From the NCBI RefSeq assembly GCF_016482825.1, contig NZ_JAEMNV010000001.1, positions 62,001 through 126,000 of the forward strand: a stretch of 64,000 nt of DNA, given 5' to 3'. This DNA comes from Antrihabitans stalagmiti. Its GTDB lineage: Bacteria > Actinomycetota > Actinomycetes > Mycobacteriales > Mycobacteriaceae. The position numbers were made by a program, and so were the translations under genes. Of this stretch, positions 33,083-41,390 are shown piece after piece; position 1 is the first letter of the stretch, and every line of letters starts with the position of its first letter. The notes below the pieces were generated by a model. The model saw only the letters and a program-made list of their open reading frames with translations, ran no database searches and was not told the origin of the DNA.

Positions 33083-33553
33083 ATGCCGACAGCACGGCCG
33101 AAAGGTCTCGACTCTGCGTTCACCGTCAAGTTCATCAAGGCGATGTCGGCAGTCAACGTGCGGCTGTACCGCGCGACCGGCGCCCGGCTCGGCGGGAAGT
33201 GGCGGGTCGGTAGCGCTTTCCCGCGAGGCCTGCCGGTGTGCCTGCTGACAACCACCGGACGCAAAACCGGGATCGAGCGAGTCAGCCCACTGATATTCAT
33301 GGAAGACGGCGACTCGATCGTCGTGGTCGCGTCGCAGGGTGGGCTCCCGAAGAATCCGGCGTGGTACTGGAACATCAAGAGCAACCCGGCTGTCACCGTC
33401 CAAGTTCGATCGCAGGTGACGCACAGGACGGCGACCGTGGCGAACGCGGAAGAGCGGGCGCGGCTGTGGCCACGGCTCGTCGCGATGTACCCAGACTTCG
33501 ACAACTACCAAGCCTGGACCGACCGGGAAATTCCAGTCGTGATTTGCAGGTAA
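33083..33553 (+). CDS. Deazaflavin-dependent (F420) nitroreductase family protein
   Basis: A 156-residue protein of the Ddn/FDOR split beta-barrel family. The motifs LLTTTGRKTGIERVSPL and VASQGGLPKNPAWYWNIKSNP are highly characteristic, the latter lining the F420 site. The likely role is F420H2-dependent reduction of a nitro or quinone substrate. The ATG at 33083 follows GAGAGGTC; upstream open frame is repeat sequence. The gene is bracketed by two copies of a 19-bp-stem hairpin repeat. Confidence 0.88.
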   Translation: MPTARPKGLDSAFTVKFIKAMSAVNVRLYRATGARLGGKWRVGSAFPRGLPVCLLTTTGRKTGIERVSPLIFMEDGDSIVVVASQGGLPKNPAWYWNIKSNPAVTVQVRSQVTHRTATVANAEERARLWPRLVAMYPDFDNYQAWTDREIPVVICR

Positions 33554-33563
33554 GGCGCTATGC

Positions 33564-33609
33564 CTCGTGAGTCCTTTCGGAGGGCGGGCACTCCGAAAGG
33601 ACTCACGAG
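33564..33609. repeat. Hairpin repeat, copy 2
   Basis: Arms CTCGTGAGTCCTTTCGGAG (33564-33582) and CTCCGAAAGGACTCACGAG (33591-33609) form a perfect 19-bp stem with an 8-nt loop, 11 bp after the nitroreductase stop codon. The arm sequence is shared with copy 1. No U-tract follows. Confidence 0.9.
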
Positions 33610-33684
33610 CAGCTTGCTGCACTGGGTTGTTCGGGAAGGGCGGAAACCACGACCGTGGAGACCCTCGAAGCGTAAATTAACCGC

Positions 33685-34227
33685 ATGTCACGCGATGTTT
33701 TCACTTCCGTTCGGATTGGCGTCCTTGCCCTGTTTGTCGCGATCTCGATGTCTGCGTGCGGCGGCAGCGACGACAAGGACAGCGGTGCAACAGCCACTGT
33801 CGCCGCGGAAACGTCGGCTGCCTCGGCAGGCGAGGAGTCCAGCGGCGGCGTTGCGCCCGACGCGTGCACGTTCTTCTCCAAGGAAGAACTGCAGACCGCC
33901 ACCGGGGCAGAACTCGAAGACGGCGACGAGCAACTGGCTGAAGACGGCGGATCGGCATGCCGATTCAGCGGCGACCCGAACGTCACGATCAACACTTACG
34001 TGACCAACAAGGACGACTTCTCTGCCTTCCGTGACGCCGGTGCCTCCTCGGGAACCGTCGAAGGACTCGGCGACGACGCATTCTGGATCGAGGGCGCCGA
34101 CCTACTCCACGTTCGGGTAGGGGACACCGCGTTCAGTATCAGAATCAACGACGATCTCGGTCAGATCCCTGACGTCCGCAATGTCGTTCTCGGACTGGCA
34201 AATTCGGGTGTACAGAAACTGAGCTAG
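33685..34227 (+). CDS. Predicted lipoprotein, DUF3558-like
   Basis: A 180-residue protein with a lipoprotein signal ending at SACGG (Cys about residue 25) and an Ala/Ser/Thr/Asp-rich linker. The mature part DACTFFSKEELQTATG, with CRFSG later, resembles actinobacterial DUF3558 lipoproteins, which carry a paired cysteine. The ATG is six bases after TAAATT (33673-33678), fitting a leaderless start. It converges on the next gene, with stops overlapping by four bases. Confidence 0.75.
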   Translation: MSRDVFTSVRIGVLALFVAISMSACGGSDDKDSGATATVAAETSAASAGEESSGGVAPDACTFFSKEELQTATGAELEDGDEQLAEDGGSACRFSGDPNVTINTYVTNKDDFSAFRDAGASSGTVEGLGDDAFWIEGADLLHVRVGDTAFSIRINDDLGQIPDVRNVVLGLANSGVQKLS

Positions 34228-34832
34228 ATCGAGTCGGCGTCGATCGTCGTCGTGATCGTCGTAACCGACGGCGCTGGGGGTACGGACCCGAAGCCGAATC
34301 GCACCGGCGGCTCGATCGGTCGCAATTCCCCTAGATCGTCGTCGCGCCATGACGCAGACACCGCGTCGACTCGGTGCTGTGCGCTCGCCCCGTAGTACTC
34401 GCGGCGACCCCCGCCTGCTGTGCCCCGCGTGCGGACCCCACGGAGGACGACGCGAGCAATCGGATCCGTGATCGCACTGAACCACGGCGCAGTTGCCACC
34501 GCGCGAGGGACCAACTGCAACAGGCGTCCCAAAACAGTCGGGTGACCTACGTCGATGCGAACTCGCAAATCACCCGCAGACAACTTGTGCTCGCGACCGG
34601 ATGCCACCAACGTGACCGGAACGATCGCTGTTTCATCGAATGTGTAGGTAGCCGTGACAAAGTCGCGGACCACTTCGGACGGGGCAAGCAACAGTCGGTT
34701 GCCGTCGGGGAACTCGACCATGACGTCGGCGAAACTGCCCAGCGGCGACCGCTGCCAATTGCCGATCACGATTCGCGTGCCGGATGCAGTTCCGACTCCG
34801 TATATCTGTCCTTCGAATCGCCAACGTGTCAC
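34224..34832 (-). CDS. Conserved hypothetical protein
   Basis: A 202-residue soluble protein. The N-terminal 150 residues are beta-rich with WRFEGQIYGVGTASGTRIVIGNW and a PDGNRLLLAP element; the C-terminus ends in a Thr/Pro-rich tail. No family was recognised. The GTG at 34832 is chosen over 34838 because TAGCCT on the minus strand (34845-34840) lies exactly seven bases upstream, fitting a leaderless start. Its promoter is divergent from, and nearly touches, that of the phosphatase lipoprotein. Confidence 0.6.
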   Translation of the reverse strand: MTRWRFEGQIYGVGTASGTRIVIGNWQRSPLGSFADVMVEFPDGNRLLLAPSEVVRDFVTATYTFDETAIVPVTLVASGREHKLSAGDLRVRIDVGHPTVLGRLLQLVPRAVATAPWFSAITDPIARVVLRGVRTRGTAGGGRREYYGASAQHRVDAVSASWRDDDLGELRPIEPPVRFGFGSVPPAPSVTTITTTIDADSI

Positions 34833-34839
34833 CTGCACG

Positions 34840-34858
34840 AGGCTAGCGCGCTTACAGT
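34840..34858. promoter_or_regulatory. Paired divergent leaderless promoter elements
   Basis: Two -10-like elements sit 7 bp apart on opposite strands: TAGCCT on the minus strand (34845-34840) for the gene starting at 34832, and TACAGT on the plus strand (34853-34858) for the gene starting at 34866. Each is seven bases from its start codon. The core promoters must therefore overlap. Confidence 0.5.
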
Positions 34859-34865
34859 GTCAGGC

Positions 34866-35435
34866 ATGCGTCACGTATTCGGGCTGCTGACCGTTGTCGC
34901 GATGTTCACGGCCCTGACCGGCTGCTCGTCGCAGGAAACCAACGGTGACGACGCAGCCACCGAAACGTCTGTCGGAGACTTTTCCACGGAGTCAGGGGCT
35001 GTCTCCAGGGTCGTCGTGGTGCGGCATGCGGAACGGGCAGGCTCCGACGCCGATCCCGACCTGGCGAGCGACGGCACCGACCGAGCCAACCGGCTGGCCG
35101 CCGAACTCGCGTCCGATCCCGGAGTTGCGGTGTACGCGACGCCGTACAAACGAACCCAGCAGACAGCGGCCCCGACTGCGAAGGAATGGAAGGTCGACGT
35201 CACGACCTACGAACCGGCGAGAGATCCGGCGCCCTTCATCGAAACGGTACGCACCGATCATCCGACGGGGGTCGTACTCATCGTCGGCCACAGCGAGACG
35301 GCGTCGTCGATCGTTGCCAGCTTGTGCGGGTGCGAGGTGGCGCCGATAGCCGAAACGGACTTCGGCAATCTGTACTGGGTCGACCTCGCGGCGGACGGCC
35401 GTATCGTCGACTACCAACATCGAACATCGTACTGA
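34866..35435 (+). CDS. Histidine phosphatase family lipoprotein
   Basis: A 189-residue protein with a lipoprotein signal ending at ALTGCSS (Cys about residue 20), so it acts outside the membrane. The mature region has the histidine phosphatase motif VVVRHAERAG with the nucleophile His, RTQQTAAPTA and a second His in LIVGHSETASS. It would hydrolyse a phosphate ester; the substrate is unknown. The ATG is seven bases after TACAGT. The NADH dehydrogenase gene begins 6 bp downstream. Confidence 0.85.
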   Translation: MRHVFGLLTVVAMFTALTGCSSQETNGDDAATETSVGDFSTESGAVSRVVVVRHAERAGSDADPDLASDGTDRANRLAAELASDPGVAVYATPYKRTQQTAAPTAKEWKVDVTTYEPARDPAPFIETVRTDHPTGVVLIVGHSETASSIVASLCGCEVAPIAETDFGNLYWVDLAADGRIVDYQHRTSY

Positions 35436-35441
35436 GGCAAC

Positions 35442-36695
35442 ATGACTCATGTTTTCATAGCGGGCGCTGGACTTGCTGGTGTTGCCTGCGCATACGAACT
35501 CGCCAAGCACCACGTCGATGTCACGCTGATCGACCGCAACGACTACCACCAATTTCAGCCGCTTCTGTATCAAGTTGCGACCTCGCAGTTGCCGGCCCAG
35601 GATATTGCGCGACCGTTGGCCGCGATCTTCGCCAAGCACCCGAATGTGCGTGTGGTCCAGGCGGAAATCACCGACCTCGACTTCGCGACTCGCACGGCCG
35701 TCACCGCTGACGGGACCTCGACCTCCGCCGACTACCTGGTGTTGGCGGCTGGAGCGCGCGCGAACTACTTCGGAACCACTGGCGCGCCGGAACATTCGTT
35801 TCCGCTGTACTCGGTCGTCGACGCCGAACGGCTCCGACTGCACGTACGGTCGATGCTCGAATCCAGCGGCGGCCCACTGGATGTTGTCGTCGTCGGCGGG
35901 GGACCGACCGGCGTCGAGACGGCAGGCGCATTCGCCGAACTGTTCGCCGCACTTCGCACGATGAACCATCGCGGCGGCGACGCCGACGTCTACCTCGTCA
36001 ACCACGGCAAGGACTTGCTGGCGCCGTTCAGCGAACGATCGCACAAATACGCACACGACAAACTCCTCGCTCACGGCGCCAAGTTGAAACTCGGTGTCGG
36101 AGTGAGCCGAATCGAGCCCGAGCTCGTTCACCTGAGCGACGGAACTACGTTGGCGTCGCGCACCGCGGTGTGGGCGGGCGGTGAATCGGCGTCGGAGGTG
36201 GCGAGCGGCTGCGGCGCCGAGCCCGGCCGCGGTGGTCGTATCGACGCGACAGCAGACCTCACCGTCGAAAACTTCCCAGCCGTCTATGCGGTCGGCGACG
36301 TCGCGAACATTCCGGACGCCGATGGCAAGACGCTTCCGCAATTGGGCTCGGTCGCACAGCAATCGGGATTGTGGGCGGCGCACAACATTCGGCGTGACAT
36401 CGCTGGTCACGACCGAAAGCCGTTTCATTACAAGGACAAAGGCATCATGGCGATGATCGGCCGCGGCGCCGCGATCGCCGAGGTTGGCGCCCACCGTCAT
36501 CAGGTGGAAGGTCCGCTCGCCTACGCGGCATGGCTCGGTGTCCATGCGGCGCTGCTCAGCGGCGCACACAGCAAGATCGACGCATTTATGTCCTGGGCAT
36601 GGGACTACTTCGATCGCGATCACGCGGCTATCGTCGAGTGCCACGGCGAACCCAAGCGCATCGCCTGGGGCGACGAGGTCAAGCCGACGATCTGA
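35442..36695 (+). CDS. Type II NADH dehydrogenase-like FAD/NAD(P) oxidoreductase
   Basis: A 417-residue flavoprotein of the NDH-2 family. The FAD-binding motif GAGLAGVACAYEL is at the N-terminus, a second Rossmann motif VVVVGGGPTGVETAGAFAEL binds NADH, and AVYAVGDVANI precedes the C-terminus. The C-terminal part contains amphipathic helices for membrane contact (AAWLGVHAALL). It would pass electrons from NADH to quinone without pumping protons. It starts 6 bp after the phosphatase gene and is followed by the phosphoketolase. Confidence 0.9.
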   Translation: MTHVFIAGAGLAGVACAYELAKHHVDVTLIDRNDYHQFQPLLYQVATSQLPAQDIARPLAAIFAKHPNVRVVQAEITDLDFATRTAVTADGTSTSADYLVLAAGARANYFGTTGAPEHSFPLYSVVDAERLRLHVRSMLESSGGPLDVVVVGGGPTGVETAGAFAELFAALRTMNHRGGDADVYLVNHGKDLLAPFSERSHKYAHDKLLAHGAKLKLGVGVSRIEPELVHLSDGTTLASRTAVWAGGESASEVASGCGAEPGRGGRIDATADLTVENFPAVYAVGDVANIPDADGKTLPQLGSVAQQSGLWAAHNIRRDIAGHDRKPFHYKDKGIMAMIGRGAAIAEVGAHRHQVEGPLAYAAWLGVHAALLSGAHSKIDAFMSWAWDYFDRDHAAIVECHGEPKRIAWGDEVKPTI

Positions 36696-36709
36696 AGGAG
36701 ATCGCAAGC

Positions 36710-36751
36710 ATGACCCGAACGGCTTCTGCGGTTGTGCGCCCACGGGCGTAG
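36710..36751 (+). CDS. Possible 13-residue leader peptide upstream of phosphoketolase
   Basis: A strong AAGGAG at 36695-36700 precedes an ATG that opens a 13-codon frame, MTRTASAVVRPRA, ending at TAG 23 bp before the phosphoketolase start. The Shine-Dalgarno sequence is better than that of the phosphoketolase itself. It may be a translated leader that couples or attenuates expression, or fortuitous. Confidence 0.35.
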   Translation: MTRTASAVVRPRA

Positions 36752-36774
36752 CGTTGAAAAATGGAAGCAAACTG

Positions 36775-39183
36775 ATGACCGCCGTCGTGCCCGACTTTCT
36801 ACCGGAGGGCATCGACTCGCCCGACGACTTCTCCCAACTCGACGCGTGGTGGCGTGCAGCGAACTATCTGGCAGTGGGTCAGATCTATCTGCTCGACAAT
36901 CCGCTTCTGCTGCAACCACTCCGAGCTGAACACGTCAAATCGAGACTGATCGGGCACTGGGGGAGTGTCCCCGGTGTCACGCTCACCTACGCGCACCTCA
37001 ATCGGGTGATCATGCGCGAGCAAATCTCTATGCTGTTCGTCCTCGGACCCGGCCACGCTGCCGCAGCGCTCAACGCCGCGTCCTGGCTGGAGGGGACTTA
37101 CTCCGAGCGATGGCCCGACGTCGGTCGCGACACCGCGGGACTACGTGCGTTGTTCCGGCAATTCTCCTTTCCCGGCGGCGTGCCGAGTCACGCGTCGGCA
37201 CATGTCCCAGGATCCATCCACGAAGGTGGCGAACTCGGGTATTCGCTCGCGCACGCAACCGGTGCGGCACTGGACAATCCGGAGTTGATCGTCGCGTGCA
37301 TGGTCGGCGACGGTGAGGCCGAAACCGGCCCGCTCGCAACCAGTTGGCAGGCGCCGCGTTTCCTCGACCCGTCCAGTGACGGCGCTGTGCTGCCGATTCT
37401 GCATCTCAACGGCTACAAGATCGCGAATCCCACAGTGCTGTCGCGGATTCCGAGCGGCGATCTACTCGCTCTGATGAACGGCTACGGCTGGGAACCGATC
37501 GAGGTTTCGGGCAGCGATCCAGCGCAGGTTCACAGCGCGTACGCCGCGGCACTGGATTTCGCCGTCGACCGGATCCGAGAGATTCGCCAAGAAGACGCTG
37601 CCGGGCGCGGCCCCCGAAACCCACGCTGGCCCATGATCGTCTTGCGAACTCCCAAGGGCTGGACGGGACCGGACAAGGTCGACGGCGTGCAGATCGAAGG
37701 ATCGTGGCGCGCACATCAGGTCCCCATCACCGATGTCCGCGGCCGGCCGGAACATCTGCACATGCTCGACGAGTGGATGCGCACCTACCGTCTCGAGGAA
37801 CTGTTCGAACCGAACGGGGCGCCCGCCGCGGCGATCGCGGATTGGCATCCAGGCGGCCAACTTCGGATGAGCGCCAACCCGGTCGCGCACGGTCAACGTC
37901 AACGCGACCTCAGACTGCCTTCCGTAGCTGATCACTGCATCGAAGTCACCACGCCGGGTAGCGAATTCGCAGAGTCGACCCGCACACTCGGTACCTACCT
38001 CCGTGACGCTCTCGCGCTCAATCGCGATGCAAAGAATCTGCTCTACTTCTCACCGGACGAGCAAGCGTCCAATCGTTTGGACGCGGTATTCGACGTTACG
38101 GAACGGCGCTGGTGCGCCGAGATTCTGCCGGGTGACGATCATCTGTCGCGTAGTGGCAGAGTCCTCGAGGTGTTGTCGGAACATCTGTGTCAGGGCTGGC
38201 TCGAAGGCTATTTGCTCACCGGACGGCATGGTGTGTTCTCGACGTACGAAGCGTTTGCGCACGTGGTCGACTCGATGGTCGCGCAGCACGCGAAATGGTT
38301 GCATACCGCTAGCGAAATCCCATGGCGCCGAACGATCCCCAGTCTCAACTACCTCCTCACATCACATGTGTGGCGGCAGGACCAGAACGGGTCGTCGCAT
38401 CAGGATCCAGGCTTCATCGACCACGTCCTGAGCAAACGTCCCGAGGTGGCCAGGGTCTACCTTCCACCCGACGCGAACACTCTTCTCTACGTCATGGATC
38501 AATGCCTGCGCAGTAGCGGGCTTGTGAATGTCGTTGTTGCGGGCAAACAACCAGCTCTGCAGTATCTCGACGGTCCGGCCGCGCGCGAGCACTGCGAGCA
38601 GGGTCTCGGGGTATGGCGCTGGGCGAGCACGGATTCGGGCTATGCGCCCGATGTCGTCCTCGCCTGTGCGGGTGATGTGCCGACCCAGGAGACCCTCGCA
38701 GCCGCAGAAATACTGCGAGACATGGTGCCCGACATTCGGATTCGAGTCGTCAACGTCGTCGATCTGGCGCGACTCTTTCCACCTGACGTGCATTCGCACG
38801 GAATATCGGACGACGAGTACACCGATATCTTCGGCGACACGTTGCCCGTCGTCTTCGCTTTCCACGGCTACCCGTGGTTGATACACCGGATCATGTACCG
38901 CAGGCCCGGCCACGAGAACTTCCATGTGCACGGCTTCCGCGAAAATGGCACGACCACAACACCGTTCGACATGTGCGCGCTCAACGGACTCGACCGCTAC
39001 CATCTTGCGCTCGCCGCTCTGGAACACATCCCCGCGCTTGCCGGCCGAATGGGTGATTTTCGGCAGTACCTCCTCGAACTGCTCGCGCAGAACCGTGCTC
39101 ACACCAGAGCAACCGGTGAGGATCTGCCGGAAATCGCCGAGTGGACAGTCACACCCGAACCCGAACCAACCAGGAGTAAGTAA
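36775..39183 (+). CDS. xfp: Phosphoketolase (Xfp/Xpk)
   Basis: An 802-residue thiamine diphosphate enzyme of usual phosphoketolase length. Recognisable blocks include GHWGSVPGVTLTYAHLNR, LGPGHAAAALNA, the SIHEGGELGYSLAHATGAALD region and the ThDP-binding MVGDGEAETGPLATSWQ. It splits xylulose 5-phosphate or fructose 6-phosphate to acetyl phosphate and a shorter sugar phosphate. Which substrate it prefers cannot be told. The ATG at 36775 follows GGAAGC. Its stop overlaps the universal stress gene by one base (TAATG), so the two are coupled. Confidence 0.92.
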   Translation: MTAVVPDFLPEGIDSPDDFSQLDAWWRAANYLAVGQIYLLDNPLLLQPLRAEHVKSRLIGHWGSVPGVTLTYAHLNRVIMREQISMLFVLGPGHAAAALNAASWLEGTYSERWPDVGRDTAGLRALFRQFSFPGGVPSHASAHVPGSIHEGGELGYSLAHATGAALDNPELIVACMVGDGEAETGPLATSWQAPRFLDPSSDGAVLPILHLNGYKIANPTVLSRIPSGDLLALMNGYGWEPIEVSGSDPAQVHSAYAAALDFAVDRIREIRQEDAAGRGPRNPRWPMIVLRTPKGWTGPDKVDGVQIEGSWRAHQVPITDVRGRPEHLHMLDEWMRTYRLEELFEPNGAPAAAIADWHPGGQLRMSANPVAHGQRQRDLRLPSVADHCIEVTTPGSEFAESTRTLGTYLRDALALNRDAKNLLYFSPDEQASNRLDAVFDVTERRWCAEILPGDDHLSRSGRVLEVLSEHLCQGWLEGYLLTGRHGVFSTYEAFAHVVDSMVAQHAKWLHTASEIPWRRTIPSLNYLLTSHVWRQDQNGSSHQDPGFIDHVLSKRPEVARVYLPPDANTLLYVMDQCLRSSGLVNVVVAGKQPALQYLDGPAAREHCEQGLGVWRWASTDSGYAPDVVLACAGDVPTQETLAAAEILRDMVPDIRIRVVNVVDLARLFPPDVHSHGISDDEYTDIFGDTLPVVFAFHGYPWLIHRIMYRRPGHENFHVHGFRENGTTTTPFDMCALNGLDRYHLALAALEHIPALAGRMGDFRQYLLELLAQNRAHTRATGEDLPEIAEWTVTPEPEPTRSK

Positions 39184-40052
39184 TGGCCCACAATGCGCCT
39201 ATCATCGTCGGCGTCGACGGTTCGCCGTCCTCGAACGAAGCAGTTCGCTGGGCCGCGCTCGAGGCGTCCAGGCAGCACGCACCACTTTTGCTCATCCTGA
39301 CCGACCTGATTCCACTCGGCTATGTTCCCGGAAATGGGTTCTACCAGACCGAGATCGACAACCAAGCCATTGCGGGACGGGCCACGCTTGCCGAAGCGAA
39401 AGTCCTCGCCGAAGCCACTGTCGGTACGGTCGATGTCCAGACCGAGTTCGTGACTGGATCAGCGATCCAGACGCTTCTCGACAGGTCCAAGGACGCCCGC
39501 ATGCTCGTTGTCGGCAGTCGCGGGCTCGGTGCGTTTCGTTCGAGCCTGCTCGGTTCCGTCAGCACCGCACTAGCCATGCATGCCCACTGTCCCGTTGCGG
39601 TGATTCGCGACGCGCGAGTCAGCGCGACCCCCGACGCAGGTTCGGTGGTTGTCGGCATCGACGGCTCTGCCACCAGCGTCCATGCCATCGGTATCGCGTT
39701 CGACCAGGCCTCCAAGCGTGGTGTGGAACTCGTCGCGGTCCACGCGTGGATGGACACCAGCCAGTTCGCTCTGGAAGGCGCCGACTGGCAGATTGCAGAA
39801 GACACCGAGGCGGCCGTGTTCTCCGAAAGCCTCGCGGGTTGGCACGATCAGTATCCCGATGTCGGGGTTCGCCGAGTTCTTGTGAAAGACAGACCTGTTC
39901 GGCAACTCCTCGAGGAATCCGCGACCGCGCAGTTGCTGGTGGTCGGCAGTCACGGACGCGGTGGTTTCGCGGGGATGCTGCTCGGTTCCACCAGTCGCTC
40001 GCTGCTGCACACGGCCGAGTGTCCGATCATCGTCGCCCGAGTTCCTATGTGA
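39183..40052 (+). CDS. Universal stress protein, two USP domains
   Basis: A 289-residue protein made of two tandem USP domains (about 5-140 and 150-289). Each ends with the ATP-binding G-2x-G-9x-G-S pattern: GSRGLGAFRSSLLGS and GSHGRGGFAGMLLGS, so both are expected to bind ATP. It begins with IIVGVDGSPSS. Expressed from the phosphoketolase transcript, which points to a role in low-oxygen or energy stress. AGGAGTAAG precedes the ATG. Confidence 0.93.
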   Translation: MAHNAPIIVGVDGSPSSNEAVRWAALEASRQHAPLLLILTDLIPLGYVPGNGFYQTEIDNQAIAGRATLAEAKVLAEATVGTVDVQTEFVTGSAIQTLLDRSKDARMLVVGSRGLGAFRSSLLGSVSTALAMHAHCPVAVIRDARVSATPDAGSVVVGIDGSATSVHAIGIAFDQASKRGVELVAVHAWMDTSQFALEGADWQIAEDTEAAVFSESLAGWHDQYPDVGVRRVLVKDRPVRQLLEESATAQLLVVGSHGRGGFAGMLLGSTSRSLLHTAECPIIVARVPM

Positions 40053-40822
40053 GCCTTTCCAATATGTCGACGCAGCAGGGGAGCCGGCCGCACACCTTCG
40101 CCGACTGGCAGGTGCGCCTGTCGGGAGACGCTGTCGCAGAAGCGTTTTCCGACACCGAACTCGAGGGTCTTCCTGATCCGGTCCGCCGCTATTTTCACGC
40201 CGCCATCGCCACCGGAACTCTCCTCGGAACGTGCGTGACTCTCCGGATGCGCGGGGATATCAAGGTCGGCGGCTGGTTACCGTTTCGTGCGCGCCAGGTA
40301 ATCGACCCATCCCGCGGTTTCGTCTGGATGGCGCGTGCGGCAGGCATCATCAGCGGCTCCGACGAATATCTCGACGGGGTTGGCGGCATGGACTGGAAGC
40401 TCGGGGGTCTGTTCACCGTCGTCCACAGCGAGGGCGACGACGTGTCGAAGAGCGCAGCGGGTCGCGGCGGCGCCGAGGGGATCTGGCTACCAACCGCAAT
40501 GCTGCCGCGGTTCGGCGTCACCTGGTCCGCCATCGACGACAACCACATCGTCGCGAGCCGAATACTCGGATCGACGCCGATCGATCTCGAGCTCACCATC
40601 GACGATGCCGGACGGATGACGTCGCTGGTGTTCGACCGCTGGGGCGATCCCGACCAAACCGGATCGTGGGACTGGCACCGCTTCGGCGGCGAGATCACCG
40701 GCCACCGGACCTTCGGCGGTCTGACGATTCCGAGCGCAGGCCGAATGGGCTGGCACTTCGGGACAAGTCGGTGGGACGCGGGCGAATTCTTCCGTTACGA
40801 GATCACCGAACTCGAACGCTAG
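40049..40822 (+). CDS. DUF6544-like conserved protein
   Basis: A 257-residue soluble protein. The segment LPDPVRRYFHAAI followed by RMRGDIKVGGWLPFRARQVI, GFVWMARAAG and DEYLDGVGGMDWKLGG is the pattern of a widespread family annotated as DUF6544 (formerly DUF6920); the family number is from memory. The function is unknown. The GTG at 40049 overlaps the universal stress gene stop (GTGA); an ATG at 40064 is an alternative start. It ends overlapping the convergent gene by four bases (CTAG). Confidence 0.7.
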   Translation: MSLSNMSTQQGSRPHTFADWQVRLSGDAVAEAFSDTELEGLPDPVRRYFHAAIATGTLLGTCVTLRMRGDIKVGGWLPFRARQVIDPSRGFVWMARAAGIISGSDEYLDGVGGMDWKLGGLFTVVHSEGDDVSKSAAGRGGAEGIWLPTAMLPRFGVTWSAIDDNHIVASRILGSTPIDLELTIDDAGRMTSLVFDRWGDPDQTGSWDWHRFGGEITGHRTFGGLTIPSAGRMGWHFGTSRWDAGEFFRYEITELER

Positions 40823-41271
40823 GGCGTCGGGGGAGCCGCGGGAGGTGCCGTCGGGGCTCCGGTAGGCGGCGCAGGAGGTGTCGGTTGCTCACCGCGCATC
40901 GGTCCGCCGGGCCCACCGGGTGCGGGACGTTCCATTCTTTCCATCCACGGTGGTCCGCCTGGACCGCCGGGTCCGGCACCGTCGCGGAACATCATGTGGT
41001 GCCCACCGTGGCGATGATGACCGTCGTTGCCGTCGCCGACGACATAACCGAGCGCGAAGCCGATCCCGCCGATCAGCAGGACAGCGAGTGCGGCCGTGAC
41101 GATCTGGGCTGCAAGCGATGCCCGCCAGCGGGCGGCGACGGATTCACGCGGCGCACTCGCCGCAGGCGGCGGTGGAGCCGCTGCGGGCTGCGGATCGGGT
41201 TGGGCAACCGGCTGTGCGATGCGCTCCGTCACCGGTTCGTTCGGATCCGGAGTTTGCTTCTCGTCCACCAC
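40819..41271 (-). CDS. Proline-rich single-pass membrane protein
   Basis: A 150-residue protein: a polar Pro/Ala-rich N-terminus (about 1-45), one membrane segment (about 55-78, AAQIVTAALAVLLIGGIGFALGYVVG region), a His/Met-rich stretch GHHRHGGHHMMFRD, then a Gly/Pro-rich tail ending in PTAPPAAPPTP. The His/Met cluster could bind metal; that is inference. No family was recognised. The GTG at 41271 follows GGAAGG with good spacing. The long upstream extension is not supported. Confidence 0.7.
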   Translation of the reverse strand: MVDEKQTPDPNEPVTERIAQPVAQPDPQPAAAPPPPAASAPRESVAARWRASLAAQIVTAALAVLLIGGIGFALGYVVGDGNDGHHRHGGHHMMFRDGAGPGGPGGPPWMERMERPAPGGPGGPMRGEQPTPPAPPTGAPTAPPAAPPTP

Positions 41272-41390
41272 GTGTCGGGCCTTCCGTTGTTCTCGATTCA
41301 GGAGCTGACCCGAGCCAACGTAAGCGGCATAACTGGCATTCCGGTCACGCGAAACTGTCAAGTCGCTGTGAACGCACATAAGGTAGCGAT

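Noticed and set aside
34992-36812. A 606-codon open frame on the minus strand across the NADH dehydrogenase gene
   Set aside because: It is fully antisense to a clear NDH-2 gene with intact motifs and has shadow-frame composition.
38924-40048. In-frame upstream extension of the DUF6544-like gene
   Set aside because: It runs through the phosphoketolase end and the universal stress gene in another frame; the conserved region starts only after the GTGA overlap at 40049.
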